From contig JAFNAS010000018.1 of NCBI GenBank assembly GCA_017860295.1, positions 55,426 to 119,425 of the forward strand: a DNA stretch of 64,000 bases, in the 5' to 3' direction. The stretch is from Bacteroidota bacterium (GTDB lineage: Bacteria; Bacteroidota; Bacteroidia; Bacteroidales; Paludibacteraceae). A model generated the notes under the pieces. The model worked only from the letters and a program-made list of their open reading frames with translations, did not search any database and was not told where the DNA came from. Shown piece by piece: positions 56,075-64,000 of the stretch. Numbering within the stretch: the first letter of the stretch is position 1; the number at the start of each line of letters is the position of its first letter. Made by a program: the position numbers and the translations under genes.

Positions 56075-57430
56075 ATGAAACACAAAAGAACGACAGCATG
56101 GATTCTCTCCGCAGCTACCGCCCTTATACTTTGGCAAGGAGTATCTTCGTGGATTAATTACCCGCAACTGATTCCTTCAGTGGGCGGACTGTTTTTTTCC
56201 GTAACCCACCTGTTTACCCAACCGCTCTTCTATATTTCACTCGGAGCAACTTTGCTCAGGGGATTAACCGGAGTAATTGCAGCCTTCGTTCTGGCTCTCC
56301 CGATCGGATTTTTGTGTGGCAAGAAGCGTTTTTGGCTCCATTACTTCAACCCTCTACTCTCCACACTGCGCTCAACGCCCGTAGTTGCATTTATACTACT
56401 CATCGTACTGTGGCTTCCGACAGAGACTGTAGCTCCCGCCATCGCGCTAATAACGATGTTTCCGGTGCTTTGCGAAAACATTATCAAGGGCGTACAATCC
56501 ACCAACAACGATTACGAAAAACTGGCTTTCGTTTACCAACTCAATTTTTGCACCAAAATAAAGCATATCTACTGGCCTTCCCTCCGTCCATTTATCGAAA
56601 GTGGAAGCGTTACTGCCTTCGGATTAGGGTGGAAGGTTATTATCATGGGGGAAGTGCTCTCCAAACCGTTTGCCGGCATTGGAGTCGAGATGAGAACCGC
56701 ACAAATGTTTATCAACGTACCCGACCTGATTGCGTGGACTGTTGTTGCCATCGTAATCAGCTTTTTGCTTACGGAAGGACTCCGTTATTTATTGAAAAAC
56801 AAACGGCATGCTGTAATTACCCACGGACAATGCCGGCAAAACAATTACAATCAAAACAATTGTGTAAAAACAGACGAAATAACAAAGCAATACGGAGATA
56901 ACATTTTATTTGAGAAACTCTCAAAGCATATTCCGGCAGAAAGCATTTGCTTGATAAAAGGAACTTCGGGTAAGGGGAAAACCACACTGCTCAATATTTT
57001 AGCGGGGATTACCCATAGCAACGAAGGATCAATCTCCGGATCAGAGTCAAAAAAAGCCTATCTGTTTCAAGCGCCCACTCTTTTGCCATGGTTAACCGTA
57101 ACGGAAAATATTCTTCTTACAGCTGACACGGGGATTCGGCATCAAGATTTGAGAGAAATACTGGAAGATCTGGAGATAGAAGAACTCCGTGATTACTACC
57201 CCTATCAATTAAGCGGTGGGCAAAGTCAACGAGTTGCGATAGCGAGAGCCGTCGTCTCCAACCCACAACTTCTTCTTGTCGACGAACCGTTCACCGGTCT
57301 CGATAAAGATCTTTCACAAAAAGTGGCGACATTCCTGATATCGTGGGTTAAAACGCATCATGTCACGATGATCGTCGCTATGCACGACGCCTCCCCATTG
57401 ATTCCGCACGATATGGAAATTGCCTTATAA
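56075..57430 (+). CDS. Fused ABC transporter permease and ATPase (nitrate/sulfonate/thiamine-precursor type)
   Basis: A single protein of 451 residues joining two normally separate subunits. Residues 1-245 are a SsuC/TauC/ThiX-like permease with about six helices, including the family loop EKLAFVYQLNFCTKIKHIYWPSLRP and GLGWKVIIMGEVL. A polar linker with many Asn and Gln leads into an ATPase from about 265: Walker A GTSGKGKTT (296-304), Q-loop LFQAPTLLPWLTVTEN, signature LSGGQSQRVAIARA (379 on), Walker B LLLVDEPF (D403, E404), and the H-loop MHDAS. No substrate-binding protein is nearby, so the substrate is unknown. Confidence 0.88.
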   Translation: MKHKRTTAWILSAATALILWQGVSSWINYPQLIPSVGGLFFSVTHLFTQPLFYISLGATLLRGLTGVIAAFVLALPIGFLCGKKRFWLHYFNPLLSTLRSTPVVAFILLIVLWLPTETVAPAIALITMFPVLCENIIKGVQSTNNDYEKLAFVYQLNFCTKIKHIYWPSLRPFIESGSVTAFGLGWKVIIMGEVLSKPFAGIGVEMRTAQMFINVPDLIAWTVVAIVISFLLTEGLRYLLKNKRHAVITHGQCRQNNYNQNNCVKTDEITKQYGDNILFEKLSKHIPAESICLIKGTSGKGKTTLLNILAGITHSNEGSISGSESKKAYLFQAPTLLPWLTVTENILLTADTGIRHQDLREILEDLEIEELRDYYPYQLSGGQSQRVAIARAVVSNPQLLLVDEPFTGLDKDLSQKVATFLISWVKTHHVTMIVAMHDASPLIPHDMEIAL

Positions 57431-57486
57431 AAAAGGTTGCCTGCAAAAACACAAACAACCCTGATTCTATCATGTAAAATTCAGAT

Positions 57487-58083
57487 CTATTCCTTCGATT
57501 TTTGACCCAAATACCCTCCATGATGACGCTTGTTATAGTCGGCACGCGTGAAGCCGATTTTTTGCATCGTACCGACCACCAGTAGATCGCCGATTACCGT
57601 CATTACAGTAGTTGAAGTCGTTGGTGTAAGCCCCAACATGCACACTTCCTGCGGATTTGCGGTAAGGAGCAACACATCGGCCACTTCGGCCAATGGAGAC
57701 TCCGGATTACTTGTAATAATAATAAACGGCGTTTGCGGATAGAGGTTCCGCGTCAGCGTGACTAATTCTACAATTTCACGCGTTTTCCCCGAATTAGAGA
57801 TCAGCAACATCACGTCATCTTCCTGCAACACTCCCAGATCGCCATGTTGCGCCTCACTGGGATGCAAAAAGATGGAAGGCGTACCCGTCGAACTGAAAGT
57901 CGTTGCAATATTCAGAGCAATTTGTCCGGCTTTTCCCATTCCGCTGGTCACCAACTTACCTTTGTGCAGATGCACATGTTGGTAAATAAGATCAATTGCG
58001 TCGTTGAAATGCACCCCGACCGGTATATTCAATACAGCCTCCGCTTCCTGACGGAGGACTTGTTTCATGTCATCCAAATTCAT
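57487..58083 (-). CDS. SIS-domain sugar-phosphate isomerase (KpsF/GutQ-like), no CBS domains
   Basis: A protein of 198 residues with a single SIS domain. Marks are KLVTSGMGKAGQIALNIATTFSSTGTP, HPSEAQHGDLG, ISNSGKTREIVEL, and a C-terminal GLTPTTSTTVMTVIGD and KRHHGGYLG. This is the arabinose-5-phosphate isomerase pattern (KpsF/KdsD) that begins Kdo synthesis, but it lacks the tandem CBS domains of full-length KdsD. A start at 58101 (MEKSLIMNLDD) is possible; 58083 (MNLDD) fits relatives better. It is convergent with the ABC gene. Confidence 0.87.
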   Translation of the reverse strand: MNLDDMKQVLRQEAEAVLNIPVGVHFNDAIDLIYQHVHLHKGKLVTSGMGKAGQIALNIATTFSSTGTPSIFLHPSEAQHGDLGVLQEDDVMLLISNSGKTREIVELVTLTRNLYPQTPFIIITSNPESPLAEVADVLLLTANPQEVCMLGLTPTTSTTVMTVIGDLLVVGTMQKIGFTRADYNKRHHGGYLGQKSKE

Positions 58084-58142
58084 AATCAGTGATTTTTCCA
58101 TAGCGCATGCGCTCCGACTATCGTCGCATGGAGTTGCGACTA

Positions 58143-59468
58143 TTACGCATTACGTTTTTGATAAATTCTTACCCAGTCAACTTCCAGAACACCTGTATCA
58201 TCCTGATTTTTATCGACAATGGAAGCAAAGAGAGGGAAAAGTGGTATGGAAGGTACACCTTTACGGGTACGGAAAATCTCCAGATTATTCACGCTCCAGA
58301 TCAACTCTTCCGACGTCCATTCCACTTTGTAGATATAAAAATCGGACGGAGAGATTCCTTTTACTATCTCCGTCTGACTACCCTCTTTCCAGGCATTACC
58401 CACAGTCACATGTTTGCCATCGAAATGAAAAACATTTATCTGAGGCAACTTATTCTCGCTGACCAGACTGAACACATGAGTGATATAGCCATCACGAACT
58501 TTCAGTTTCACCTCGGCAATTCCTTCTGAGAATTGAAATGCTGCACCAGCATTAATCACATCGGAAGTATAGGCAAAATCATGAAAAACAAAGCCCAATT
58601 TTTCATCCCAGGCTCTGGCACGGGTTTCCTCTTTGAGCGTTTCTATAACCATACAACCATCGGCAACACTGACATTTTTTCCTTGATTATTGGCTTGGTT
58701 GTGCTGAGTAAGAGAATAGTTGCGAATCAGAGTCGGATCGGTGAAGAAATAACCGTTATCCCATATCTTACGATCGAGTGAAACGCCGTTAAATTCGTCG
58801 TTAAAAGCCAGTTTCCAATTGGCATGAAAGGCAAAAGAGGCCGGATCTGTACGTTGATAAAAAACGATATCCGTATGTTGTGACAATTGGCGGAATTTCT
58901 CCTCCTGTTTGTAAGCGTCCGTCTTTGTCCAGCGATGCGGATCGGACCAAAACTCTTTGAACTCAACAAACCCGTTGCTTGACACGACCGCTTTCAACCG
59001 CTCATACTCTTTGATCACGTACGAATCATGAAAGCGGGTATACAATTTATAATCTTTCGACTTTTCATACGCACGAAATTCCCGGAGTGTTTCCGATTTT
59101 TTGAGTTCGAGTTTATTTCCGATAAACTCATACTGAGGAGTCCCTTTGAAATCAAGAAACGCTGCCAGTTCTTTCGATGCGGCAATCGTATAATAACGAT
59201 GCAATTTACAGTTTTTCTCCAGTTTATGAAATTTCTTCCAGTTCCGATACTCCTCCGTATCTTCAAATTTTCGGTTGATAAGCACCTTTTTATTTTCTTT
59301 GAATGCCGCCGATTTCACCTCTTTACGCAACGCCTTATACTCCTGCAACAATTCCGAATTTTCTATTGCTCTATAGCGCTCATAAGCGCGCAGCAGGTCA
59401 TCCTTCTCCTGCTCAAATGCCTCTGTACTTTTGAGCTTTCTAAAAATAATCTTTCCAAACAGATTCAT
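58143..59468 (-). CDS. GH16-fold protein with substituted catalytic motif and an N-terminal repeat domain
   Basis: A protein of 441 residues with no signal peptide. From about residue 217 it is a GH16 (ConA-like) fold: WKLAFNDEFNGVSLDRKIWD at the start, then GIAEVKLKVRDG, YKVEWTSEELIWSVNN and a final VLEVDWVRIY. The active-site line, normally E-I-D-x-x-E, here reads Q343-I-N345-V-F-H348 (bases 58425-58442), so all three acidic residues are gone and hydrolysis is unlikely. Residues 25-175 are charged and helical with about five degenerate units of roughly 28 residues sharing E-x3-Y/F and K-x2-F positions. Function unknown; a glycan-binding pseudoenzyme is the simplest reading. Confidence 0.8.
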   Translation of the reverse strand: MNLFGKIIFRKLKSTEAFEQEKDDLLRAYERYRAIENSELLQEYKALRKEVKSAAFKENKKVLINRKFEDTEEYRNWKKFHKLEKNCKLHRYYTIAASKELAAFLDFKGTPQYEFIGNKLELKKSETLREFRAYEKSKDYKLYTRFHDSYVIKEYERLKAVVSSNGFVEFKEFWSDPHRWTKTDAYKQEEKFRQLSQHTDIVFYQRTDPASFAFHANWKLAFNDEFNGVSLDRKIWDNGYFFTDPTLIRNYSLTQHNQANNQGKNVSVADGCMVIETLKEETRARAWDEKLGFVFHDFAYTSDVINAGAAFQFSEGIAEVKLKVRDGYITHVFSLVSENKLPQINVFHFDGKHVTVGNAWKEGSQTEIVKGISPSDFYIYKVEWTSEELIWSVNNLEIFRTRKGVPSIPLFPLFASIVDKNQDDTGVLEVDWVRIYQKRNA

Positions 59469-59480
59469 ATATTTCTTGAA

Positions 59481-60449
59481 TTAGTTTTTCCCATCCCCTC
59501 TTCCCGACTCTACATCGTTATCAGATACTACATATCGGCAATTTTGTATCAACTTCTCGTAACCCAAGCGAGATAATGCCGTTTTGGAAAACTTCTTTCT
59601 AAAGTCAGCCTTCTTCAATGTCATCCAACCCTGATCCGACAGATGGAGAATTTCTTCATTCACATGCCATAACGGAGAGGTAGAATGTGATGCTTTACGG
59701 TTCCATGGACAGACTTCCTGACATCGGTCGCATCCGGCAACAAACCCATTTAACCGGGTACTATATTCTGCCGGAATTTCGTCCTTCAACTCAACCGTAA
59801 GATATGAAACGCACTTTTCAGCTTTCAAAAATCCGTCGGTTGGCAGGGCTTGAGTCGGACAGGCCTCCACACAACGTCCGCAATATCCGCAATCGCCCCC
59901 AAGAGGTTTATCGCAGACAAGTTCAAGGTCAACAATTAACTCCCCGATAAAACAAAACGAACCGAGTTCAGGGTGAATCAGACAATGATTCCGTCCAATC
60001 CAGCCCAGTCCTGCCTCGTAAGCCCATCTACGTTCAAAGACCGGAGCCGAATCGCAAAATGCACGACCTTCGACCGGAGCAATCTCATCGTTTATAAAAC
60101 GAAGAAGTTCTCCTAAAAATTGTCTGATCGTAAAATGATAATCCGTTATGCCCTGAGCATAACGCGCTAGTCGTGTCTGTCCAGCCTGTTGCCTGTGATC
60201 CGTTGCATAGTTCAACAGAACGACTACAACCGACTTTGCTCCGGGAACTAACAACGAAGGGTCATTTCTTAAGTCGGCATGATTAGCCAAGTAACCCATC
60301 TTACCGTGATGTCCTGCCTGCAGCCACCGAGCAAGAGACTCCGAATCGTCAGGCAGAGTATGAACTTGGGCAATGCCACATGCCGAAAATCCTATTTCAC
60401 GGGCTCTTTCTTTAATCAGAGCAGCCGCTACACGGGAATCATAGTTCAT
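59481..60449 (-). CDS. queG: Epoxyqueuosine reductase QueG
   Basis: An iron-sulfur, cobalamin-dependent enzyme of about 322 residues that performs the last step of queuosine synthesis in tRNA. Visible are the N-terminal REIGFSACGIAQ, RRWAYEAGLGWIGRN in the catalytic part, the first ferredoxin-type cluster CGYCGRCVEACPTQAL and the second CDRCQEVCPWN. The ATG at 60449 (MNYDSRVAA) gives a normal start; 60464 is an alternative. It lies shortly after the thioredoxin-fold lipoprotein gene. Confidence 0.95.
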   Translation of the reverse strand: MNYDSRVAAALIKERAREIGFSACGIAQVHTLPDDSESLARWLQAGHHGKMGYLANHADLRNDPSLLVPGAKSVVVVLLNYATDHRQQAGQTRLARYAQGITDYHFTIRQFLGELLRFINDEIAPVEGRAFCDSAPVFERRWAYEAGLGWIGRNHCLIHPELGSFCFIGELIVDLELVCDKPLGGDCGYCGRCVEACPTQALPTDGFLKAEKCVSYLTVELKDEIPAEYSTRLNGFVAGCDRCQEVCPWNRKASHSTSPLWHVNEEILHLSDQGWMTLKKADFRKKFSKTALSRLGYEKLIQNCRYVVSDNDVESGRGDGKN

Positions 60450-60475
60450 ACTACCCGTAATCATCGTATCGTATT

Positions 60476-61615
60476 CTATTCCAGCGCTTTTTGAATATCG
60501 GCAGCACTCGGATTACGCTTCAAAGCAGTACCATTCTTCCCTATCAGGAAGCGGGTTGGCAAGCTCGTAACATTATACAACGACACGGCAGTTGGAGTTC
60601 CATCGGTACCGTGAACACAAATCCAAGGCAAATTTTGCGAAGCCTGACGCCAAAGATCAATATCGGGATCGAGAGAAATCTGATAGATCTCCAACCCTTT
60701 TGTATGATATGCATTGTATAAATCTCTCAAAGCCAAATTGTAATCAGACGATCGTTCGGCCTGATAAACAGTAAAATCCAACAAAACAATCTTACCTTTC
60801 AGATCCGACAACTTAGCAACCTGTCCTCTGTTGGTGGTCATTTCTATATCAATCATATCGGCCTGTGACATTTGTATCATCTTACTCAGGGTTTCCTGAT
60901 TACGAGCTTGTCGATCAGCCACAATCGCCTGCATTACAAAATTATATAAACTAAGGGTTCTCTCAGCTTTCGGATAATAGGTATAAAACGCAGTAGCCAC
61001 TGCAGCGCAATAACGCCGATCTTCTTTATCGTAGGGAGTAAAAAGATTATACCCGTTTACCTGCTGAAAAACGGCATAATAAGCCGCAGTCGACAATGGA
61101 TTTTGTAAAACGATTTTTTCTGCAAGCTTCTTATGCTTATTAATGGCAGAGTCAAGCAAGGCAGAAGTCTGAGTTTTATTCTGAAGATTACGTTGTTTGA
61201 GCAGTGACGTAATCCGACTCTGCAAGTCAAGCAACGAAACGCGCAATAGCTGAATATTAGAAGAACTAAGTGAACCTTTGATCACATATTTGGAGGTCAT
61301 CGTCTTTGCAGAGGCATTGATAGTGATATGTTCGCAAGAATCGATGGCGAAAAGGATGTCTGCATTTTTAATTCTCAAACGGTAAAATTCGGGAGCATCG
61401 GGTCGAACCGCCTTGAAAGAAAAGCTACCGTCGGATTTCAGTATGCAGGAATCGACGACAGAGGTTGTAAGAAGACCTTCTTTTTCAAGATACAAGGTAG
61501 AGCCGGAGGCATCGCTGATAACACCTGCAACTTTGAAATGCTTTTTATCCGAGCAAGAGGAAAGGCACAGGATGAGGCTTACGAAAAACAAGAGGAAAAA
61601 GTTCGTTTTTCTCAT
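60476..61615 (-). CDS. Thioredoxin-fold lipoprotein with DUF4369, CXXC missing
   Basis: A lipoprotein of 379 residues (signal MRKTNFFLLFFVSLILCLSSC). After a DUF4369-type beta domain (FKVAGVISDASGSTLYLEKEG) and a helical middle comes a TlpA/AhpC-like fold: GKIVLLDFTVYQAERSSDYN, then IYQISLDPDIDLWRQAS and a cis-proline region SLPTRFLIGKNG. The place where WCxxC should follow LDF reads TVYQAERSS, so the redox cysteines are absent. It therefore cannot act as a normal thiol reductase. Many Bacteroidales carry families of such proteins. I chose the ATG at 61615 because it begins the lipoprotein signal. Confidence 0.85.
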   Translation of the reverse strand: MRKTNFFLLFFVSLILCLSSCSDKKHFKVAGVISDASGSTLYLEKEGLLTTSVVDSCILKSDGSFSFKAVRPDAPEFYRLRIKNADILFAIDSCEHITINASAKTMTSKYVIKGSLSSSNIQLLRVSLLDLQSRITSLLKQRNLQNKTQTSALLDSAINKHKKLAEKIVLQNPLSTAAYYAVFQQVNGYNLFTPYDKEDRRYCAAVATAFYTYYPKAERTLSLYNFVMQAIVADRQARNQETLSKMIQMSQADMIDIEMTTNRGQVAKLSDLKGKIVLLDFTVYQAERSSDYNLALRDLYNAYHTKGLEIYQISLDPDIDLWRQASQNLPWICVHGTDGTPTAVSLYNVTSLPTRFLIGKNGTALKRNPSAADIQKALE

Positions 61616-61660
61616 AATGAACATTGAATGATAGTTAGATTTACTTGGCTGTAAAGATAA

Positions 61661-61690
61661 AAAAAAAGTCCGTTACAATAACGGACTTTA
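61661..61690 (-). terminator. Terminator of the small lipoprotein gene
   Basis: AAAGTCCGTT (61665-61674) pairs with AACGGACTTT (61680-61689); the A run on its left gives the U tract on the minus strand. Confidence 0.85.
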
Positions 61691-61711
61691 ATTTTTTTCG
61701 CTAGTGCAAAA

Positions 61712-61882
61712 TTATTTTGCAGGTGTAGCAGCGGCAGCAGTGTCAACTTTAGCTGTATCAACAGCAGCAGGAGCAGGAGCAGCAACGCTATCAGTTTTAG
61801 GAGCTTCTGTATTAGCTTTAGAAGAGCAAGATACACATGCAACAGCACCAACAACAGCGAATAACAAAACTAACTTTTTCAT
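61712..61882 (-). CDS. Small Ala/Pro-rich lipoprotein
   Basis: An ORF of 56 residues, too short for ordinary calling: MKKLVLLFAVVGAVACVSC, then SSKANTEAPKTDSVAAP and APAAVDTAKVDTAAAATPAK. The lipobox cysteine at position 19 marks a lipoprotein; the mature 38 residues are Ala, Pro, Thr and Asp rich with repeated VDTA. It has its own -7 element (61936) and terminator. Similar very short Ala/Pro-rich lipoproteins occur in many Bacteroidota; function unknown. Confidence 0.85.
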   Translation of the reverse strand: MKKLVLLFAVVGAVACVSCSSKANTEAPKTDSVAAPAPAAVDTAKVDTAAAATPAK

Positions 61883-61935
61883 TTTCTTTTACCTTTTAAA
61901 ATTAAACATAAATAAGTTTGGTATCAAAACCGATG

Positions 61936-61943
61936 CAAAGGTA
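61936..61943 (-). promoter_or_regulatory. -7 element of the small lipoprotein gene
   Basis: TACCTTTG on the minus strand, about 54 bases before the ATG. A TTTG (61966-61969) lies 22 bases upstream. Confidence 0.6.
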
Positions 61944-62028
61944 CGATTCATTTCAATACAGTGTACAAAAAAAACCATCGATTAACATTATTTTAAACTT
62001 AAAGACATATTCAAAAGAAGTAATCATC

Positions 62029-63696
62029 TCATTTAATGGAGTTTGGATACAAGTACCTCTTGATACTTTTTTTAGGCGTTTTCTCAAATTCGTTGGGATA
62101 AAGCACTATTTTGACCACCGATGAGTAGGAAGCCAGCTCGCTATTGAGCAATTTTCGGTTTTCTTCCATCACTGTTTCGAGATCTTCCTGACGTATTTGC
62201 GATCCGTCGACCCCTTCATAATCAGGGTAAACCAGCGCCACCAAACGGCCATCTTTCTCAACAACGAGGCTTTCCATCACAAATGGCATGTTATTGAGTT
62301 TCGCTTCAATTTCCTCCGGATAGATATTTTGTCCGCTGGGACCCAAAATCATTGTTTTACACCGCCCACGGATGGCAATAACGCCATTATCGTCCACCGT
62401 TCCCAAATCGCCCGTATGAAACCAATTGCCGTCATCGAACACTGTTTTGGTCGCATCTTCATTTTTATAATAACCGAGCATCACATTTTCGCCCCGCACA
62501 CAAATTTCACCGACTCCGGTCTGAGGATCTTTATTATCTAGCTTTATTTCCATCCCTTCCAGAACTTTACCGCACGTGTTCGGAATATACTCTTTATAAT
62601 AAGAATAACTGATCAACGGAGCACATTCGGTCATTCCATAACCCACCGTTAGTGGAAACTTTATTTTCAACAAGAAATTTTCGACCTCGGGATTCAAAGG
62701 TGCTCCTCCGACAATCACCTGTTCAAATTCTCCGCCAAAGGCAGCTTCCAACCTCTTATTGATCGTACCCAGAATGCGATGATCAAGAATCGGGATATTA
62801 AGTGCCCAACGAACTGCCCGCTGATTAAGAACAGGTTGTACCTGTTTTTTATATATTTTTTCAAGGATAAGAGGTACCGTGAGAATGATCGTCGGCTTGA
62901 CTTCCGACATTGCCTGCAACAACACTTTCGGAGATCGTATTTTGCCTAATAAAGTAACATGACCGCCAGCAGCCAATGGAGACAAAAACTCGAAAGCACA
63001 CCCGTAGGCATGTGCCAAAGGCAGAAAGGAAACAATACGGGTTTTGTCGTTCATGATGCCGGTATGAAGGGCAAACATCACATTGCCGGCCAGATTGTTG
63101 GCCGAAAGCATCACCCCCTTTGTAAATCCAGTGGTTCCCGATGTATAATTAAGCAGAACAAGCTCGGCATTGTCCACTTCGGCGTATTTCACATCTTCAC
63201 GGCTAAAACCCTTTGGATAACGTTGCCGGAATTCCTGATTGACCGTCAAGAGCATCTTCTGCACGGTTTCACCATCATGCTGGCAAATACAACGGTAATC
63301 GTTAAGCGAAAACACAGCCCTCAATTCGGGCATTTTATCCTCTTCCAGGTTTTCCCATATAAAATCACTCACAAAAAGGAGCACTGACTCGGAATGATTC
63401 ACAATATGATGAATATCGTTCGCATTAAAATCCTGAAGAATAGGTACAACTACCGCGCCATACGTAATGGTGGCCATGTATGCCATTACCCATTTAGTAG
63501 AGTTACGACCGACAATAGCAATCTTATCTCCTTTCCGGATATGCATTTTTTCATAGATAATATGAAGACGCGCAATTTCTTTAGCCACATCCGAATAACA
63601 AAGGATTTGCGGTTCTCCATAATCGGTCAGAGCCTTATTATCCCAATGCGAGATAAAACTTTGTTCGTAAATTTTTATCAAATTCTGATCAATCAT
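62029..63696 (-). CDS. Long-chain-fatty-acid--CoA ligase family AMP-binding protein
   Basis: An acyl-adenylating enzyme of 555 residues. It has the AMP-binding P-loop LNYTSGTTGFTKGVML, VGYGMTECAPLIS, HTGDLGTVDDNGVIAI and GRCKTMILGPSGQNIYPEE, all of the acyl-CoA synthetase class, with a C-terminal lysine region (KTPKKSIKRYLY). It activates a fatty acid with ATP and CoA; chain length cannot be told. No membrane anchor is seen. A TAATTTTG -7 element lies 22 bases upstream. Confidence 0.93.
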   Translation of the reverse strand: MIDQNLIKIYEQSFISHWDNKALTDYGEPQILCYSDVAKEIARLHIIYEKMHIRKGDKIAIVGRNSTKWVMAYMATITYGAVVVPILQDFNANDIHHIVNHSESVLLFVSDFIWENLEEDKMPELRAVFSLNDYRCICQHDGETVQKMLLTVNQEFRQRYPKGFSREDVKYAEVDNAELVLLNYTSGTTGFTKGVMLSANNLAGNVMFALHTGIMNDKTRIVSFLPLAHAYGCAFEFLSPLAAGGHVTLLGKIRSPKVLLQAMSEVKPTIILTVPLILEKIYKKQVQPVLNQRAVRWALNIPILDHRILGTINKRLEAAFGGEFEQVIVGGAPLNPEVENFLLKIKFPLTVGYGMTECAPLISYSYYKEYIPNTCGKVLEGMEIKLDNKDPQTGVGEICVRGENVMLGYYKNEDATKTVFDDGNWFHTGDLGTVDDNGVIAIRGRCKTMILGPSGQNIYPEEIEAKLNNMPFVMESLVVEKDGRLVALVYPDYEGVDGSQIRQEDLETVMEENRKLLNSELASYSSVVKIVLYPNEFEKTPKKSIKRYLYPNSIK

Positions 63697-63717
63697 CGCG
63701 AATTATATTTTGGACGG

Positions 63718-63749
63718 CAAAATTACACAAAATATAAAAGAATGTGCAA
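63718..63749 (-). promoter_or_regulatory. Promoter of the acyl-CoA synthetase gene
   Basis: Minus strand TTG (63747-63749), 21 bases, then TAATTTTG (63718-63725). Confidence 0.5.
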
Positions 63750-64000
63750 TATTAACAGTAATTAACTCAAAGGTAATCTTTTGCCAAAAGAGACAATCTC
63801 TTATTTGTCAAATTATTATCCATGATTACACTTTCCAGTTAGAATAAGAATCCATTTTACTAATGATAAAGTCATAGTTTTTCGTTATTTTTACCGATTA
63901 AAACTCATTAGTGTCCACTAAAAAATCATAGTAGTTCTTTGAAATAATTGATATTCAATTTGTTATGAATGGTTTTCATGCGAACGGATTTGAATTTACT
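63750..64000. other. Right-edge intergenic DNA, possibly the start of another insertion element
   Basis: AT-rich, with no complete gene. From 63908 the sequence (TTAGTGTCCACTAAAAAATC and on) looks like the end of a transposable element, and an open frame from the ATG at 63964 runs off the edge. This is a weak recollection-based call: no second inverted repeat is in the window. Confidence 0.3.

Noticed and set aside
56810..56900. Frameshift or assembly join between permease and ATPase
   Set aside because: The frame is continuous through a linker of normal codon use, and both parts are complete, so I treat the fusion as real.
58102..58140. Short palindromes (AGCGCATGCGCT and GTCGCA/TGCGAC) between the SIS and GH16-fold genes
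   Set aside because: Too short and without a U tract; could be chance.
61612..61854. An 80-residue Leu-rich frame that looks like a membrane protein
   Set aside because: It is the shifted frame of the Ala-rich small lipoprotein (GCT and GTT codons read as Leu).

Overview
The window is a piece of a Bacteroidales (Bacteroidota) chromosome. The evidence is a type B type-IX-secretion sorting domain, a fused SecDF, a type III glutamine synthetase, a bacterial V-type ATPase operon with a DUF2764 subunit, a long TonB-dependent receptor, and many promoters of the Bacteroidota form (a TTG/TTTG box, 17-21 bases, then TAnnTTTG), with little sign of Shine-Dalgarno sites. Species cannot be fixed from sequence alone; gene content suggests an anaerobic relative of Paludibacter or Dysgonomonas (inference).

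Layout. 1-4.4 kb: end of a division and cell wall cluster (mraY, murD, a small membrane protein, ftsW, murG). 4.4-7.1 kb, minus strand: secreted T9SS protein, DUF486 protein, TerC. 7.3-8.3 kb: an intact IS30-family element. 8.5-13.5 kb: the least ordinary stretch, with a membrane TPR regulator, a structured intergenic region, a secreted protein made of three copies of a 15-residue peptide, and a convergent TonB-dependent receptor. 13.6-17.2 kb, minus: purine nucleoside phosphorylase, lpxK, sppA. 17.7-20.9 kb: a DUF2723 (TMEM260-like) membrane glycosyltransferase. 21-26.2 kb, minus: a glycan and envelope set (GT4, FemAB-like, DUF354, deacetylase) and proA. 26.4-28.7 kb: galK-galM. 28.8-34.7 kb: a very large alpha-2-macroglobulin. 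34.9-42.7 kb: the V-ATPase operon E-DUF2764-A-B-D-I-K. 43-48 kb: rpmH, mdh, secDF. 48-53.5 kb: glnN, a TrpB2 gene behind a Trp leader peptide and attenuator, folC. 53.5-55.4 kb: tRNA-Val, an AlaX-like editing protein, rpsF-rpsR-rplI. 55.5-64 kb: a broken ORF6N gene, a fused permease-ATPase ABC protein, a SIS isomerase, a GH16-fold protein lacking its catalytic acids, queG, a thioredoxin-fold lipoprotein lacking CXXC, a small lipoprotein and an acyl-CoA synthetase.

Most of the window is housekeeping. The best candidate for something undescribed is 8.5-13.5 kb. There a lipoprotein-anchored TPR sensor with a cytoplasmic helix-turn-helix-like end lies upstream of a secreted multi-copy peptide precursor. 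The 15-residue unit is unchanged in all three copies although the DNA differs at synonymous sites, so it looks selected. A signalling or metal-scavenging role is only a hypothesis. The second most informative item is the 14-residue leader peptide MNFTTKNNWWRFRF and terminator before trpB2, which tie that gene to tryptophan supply.
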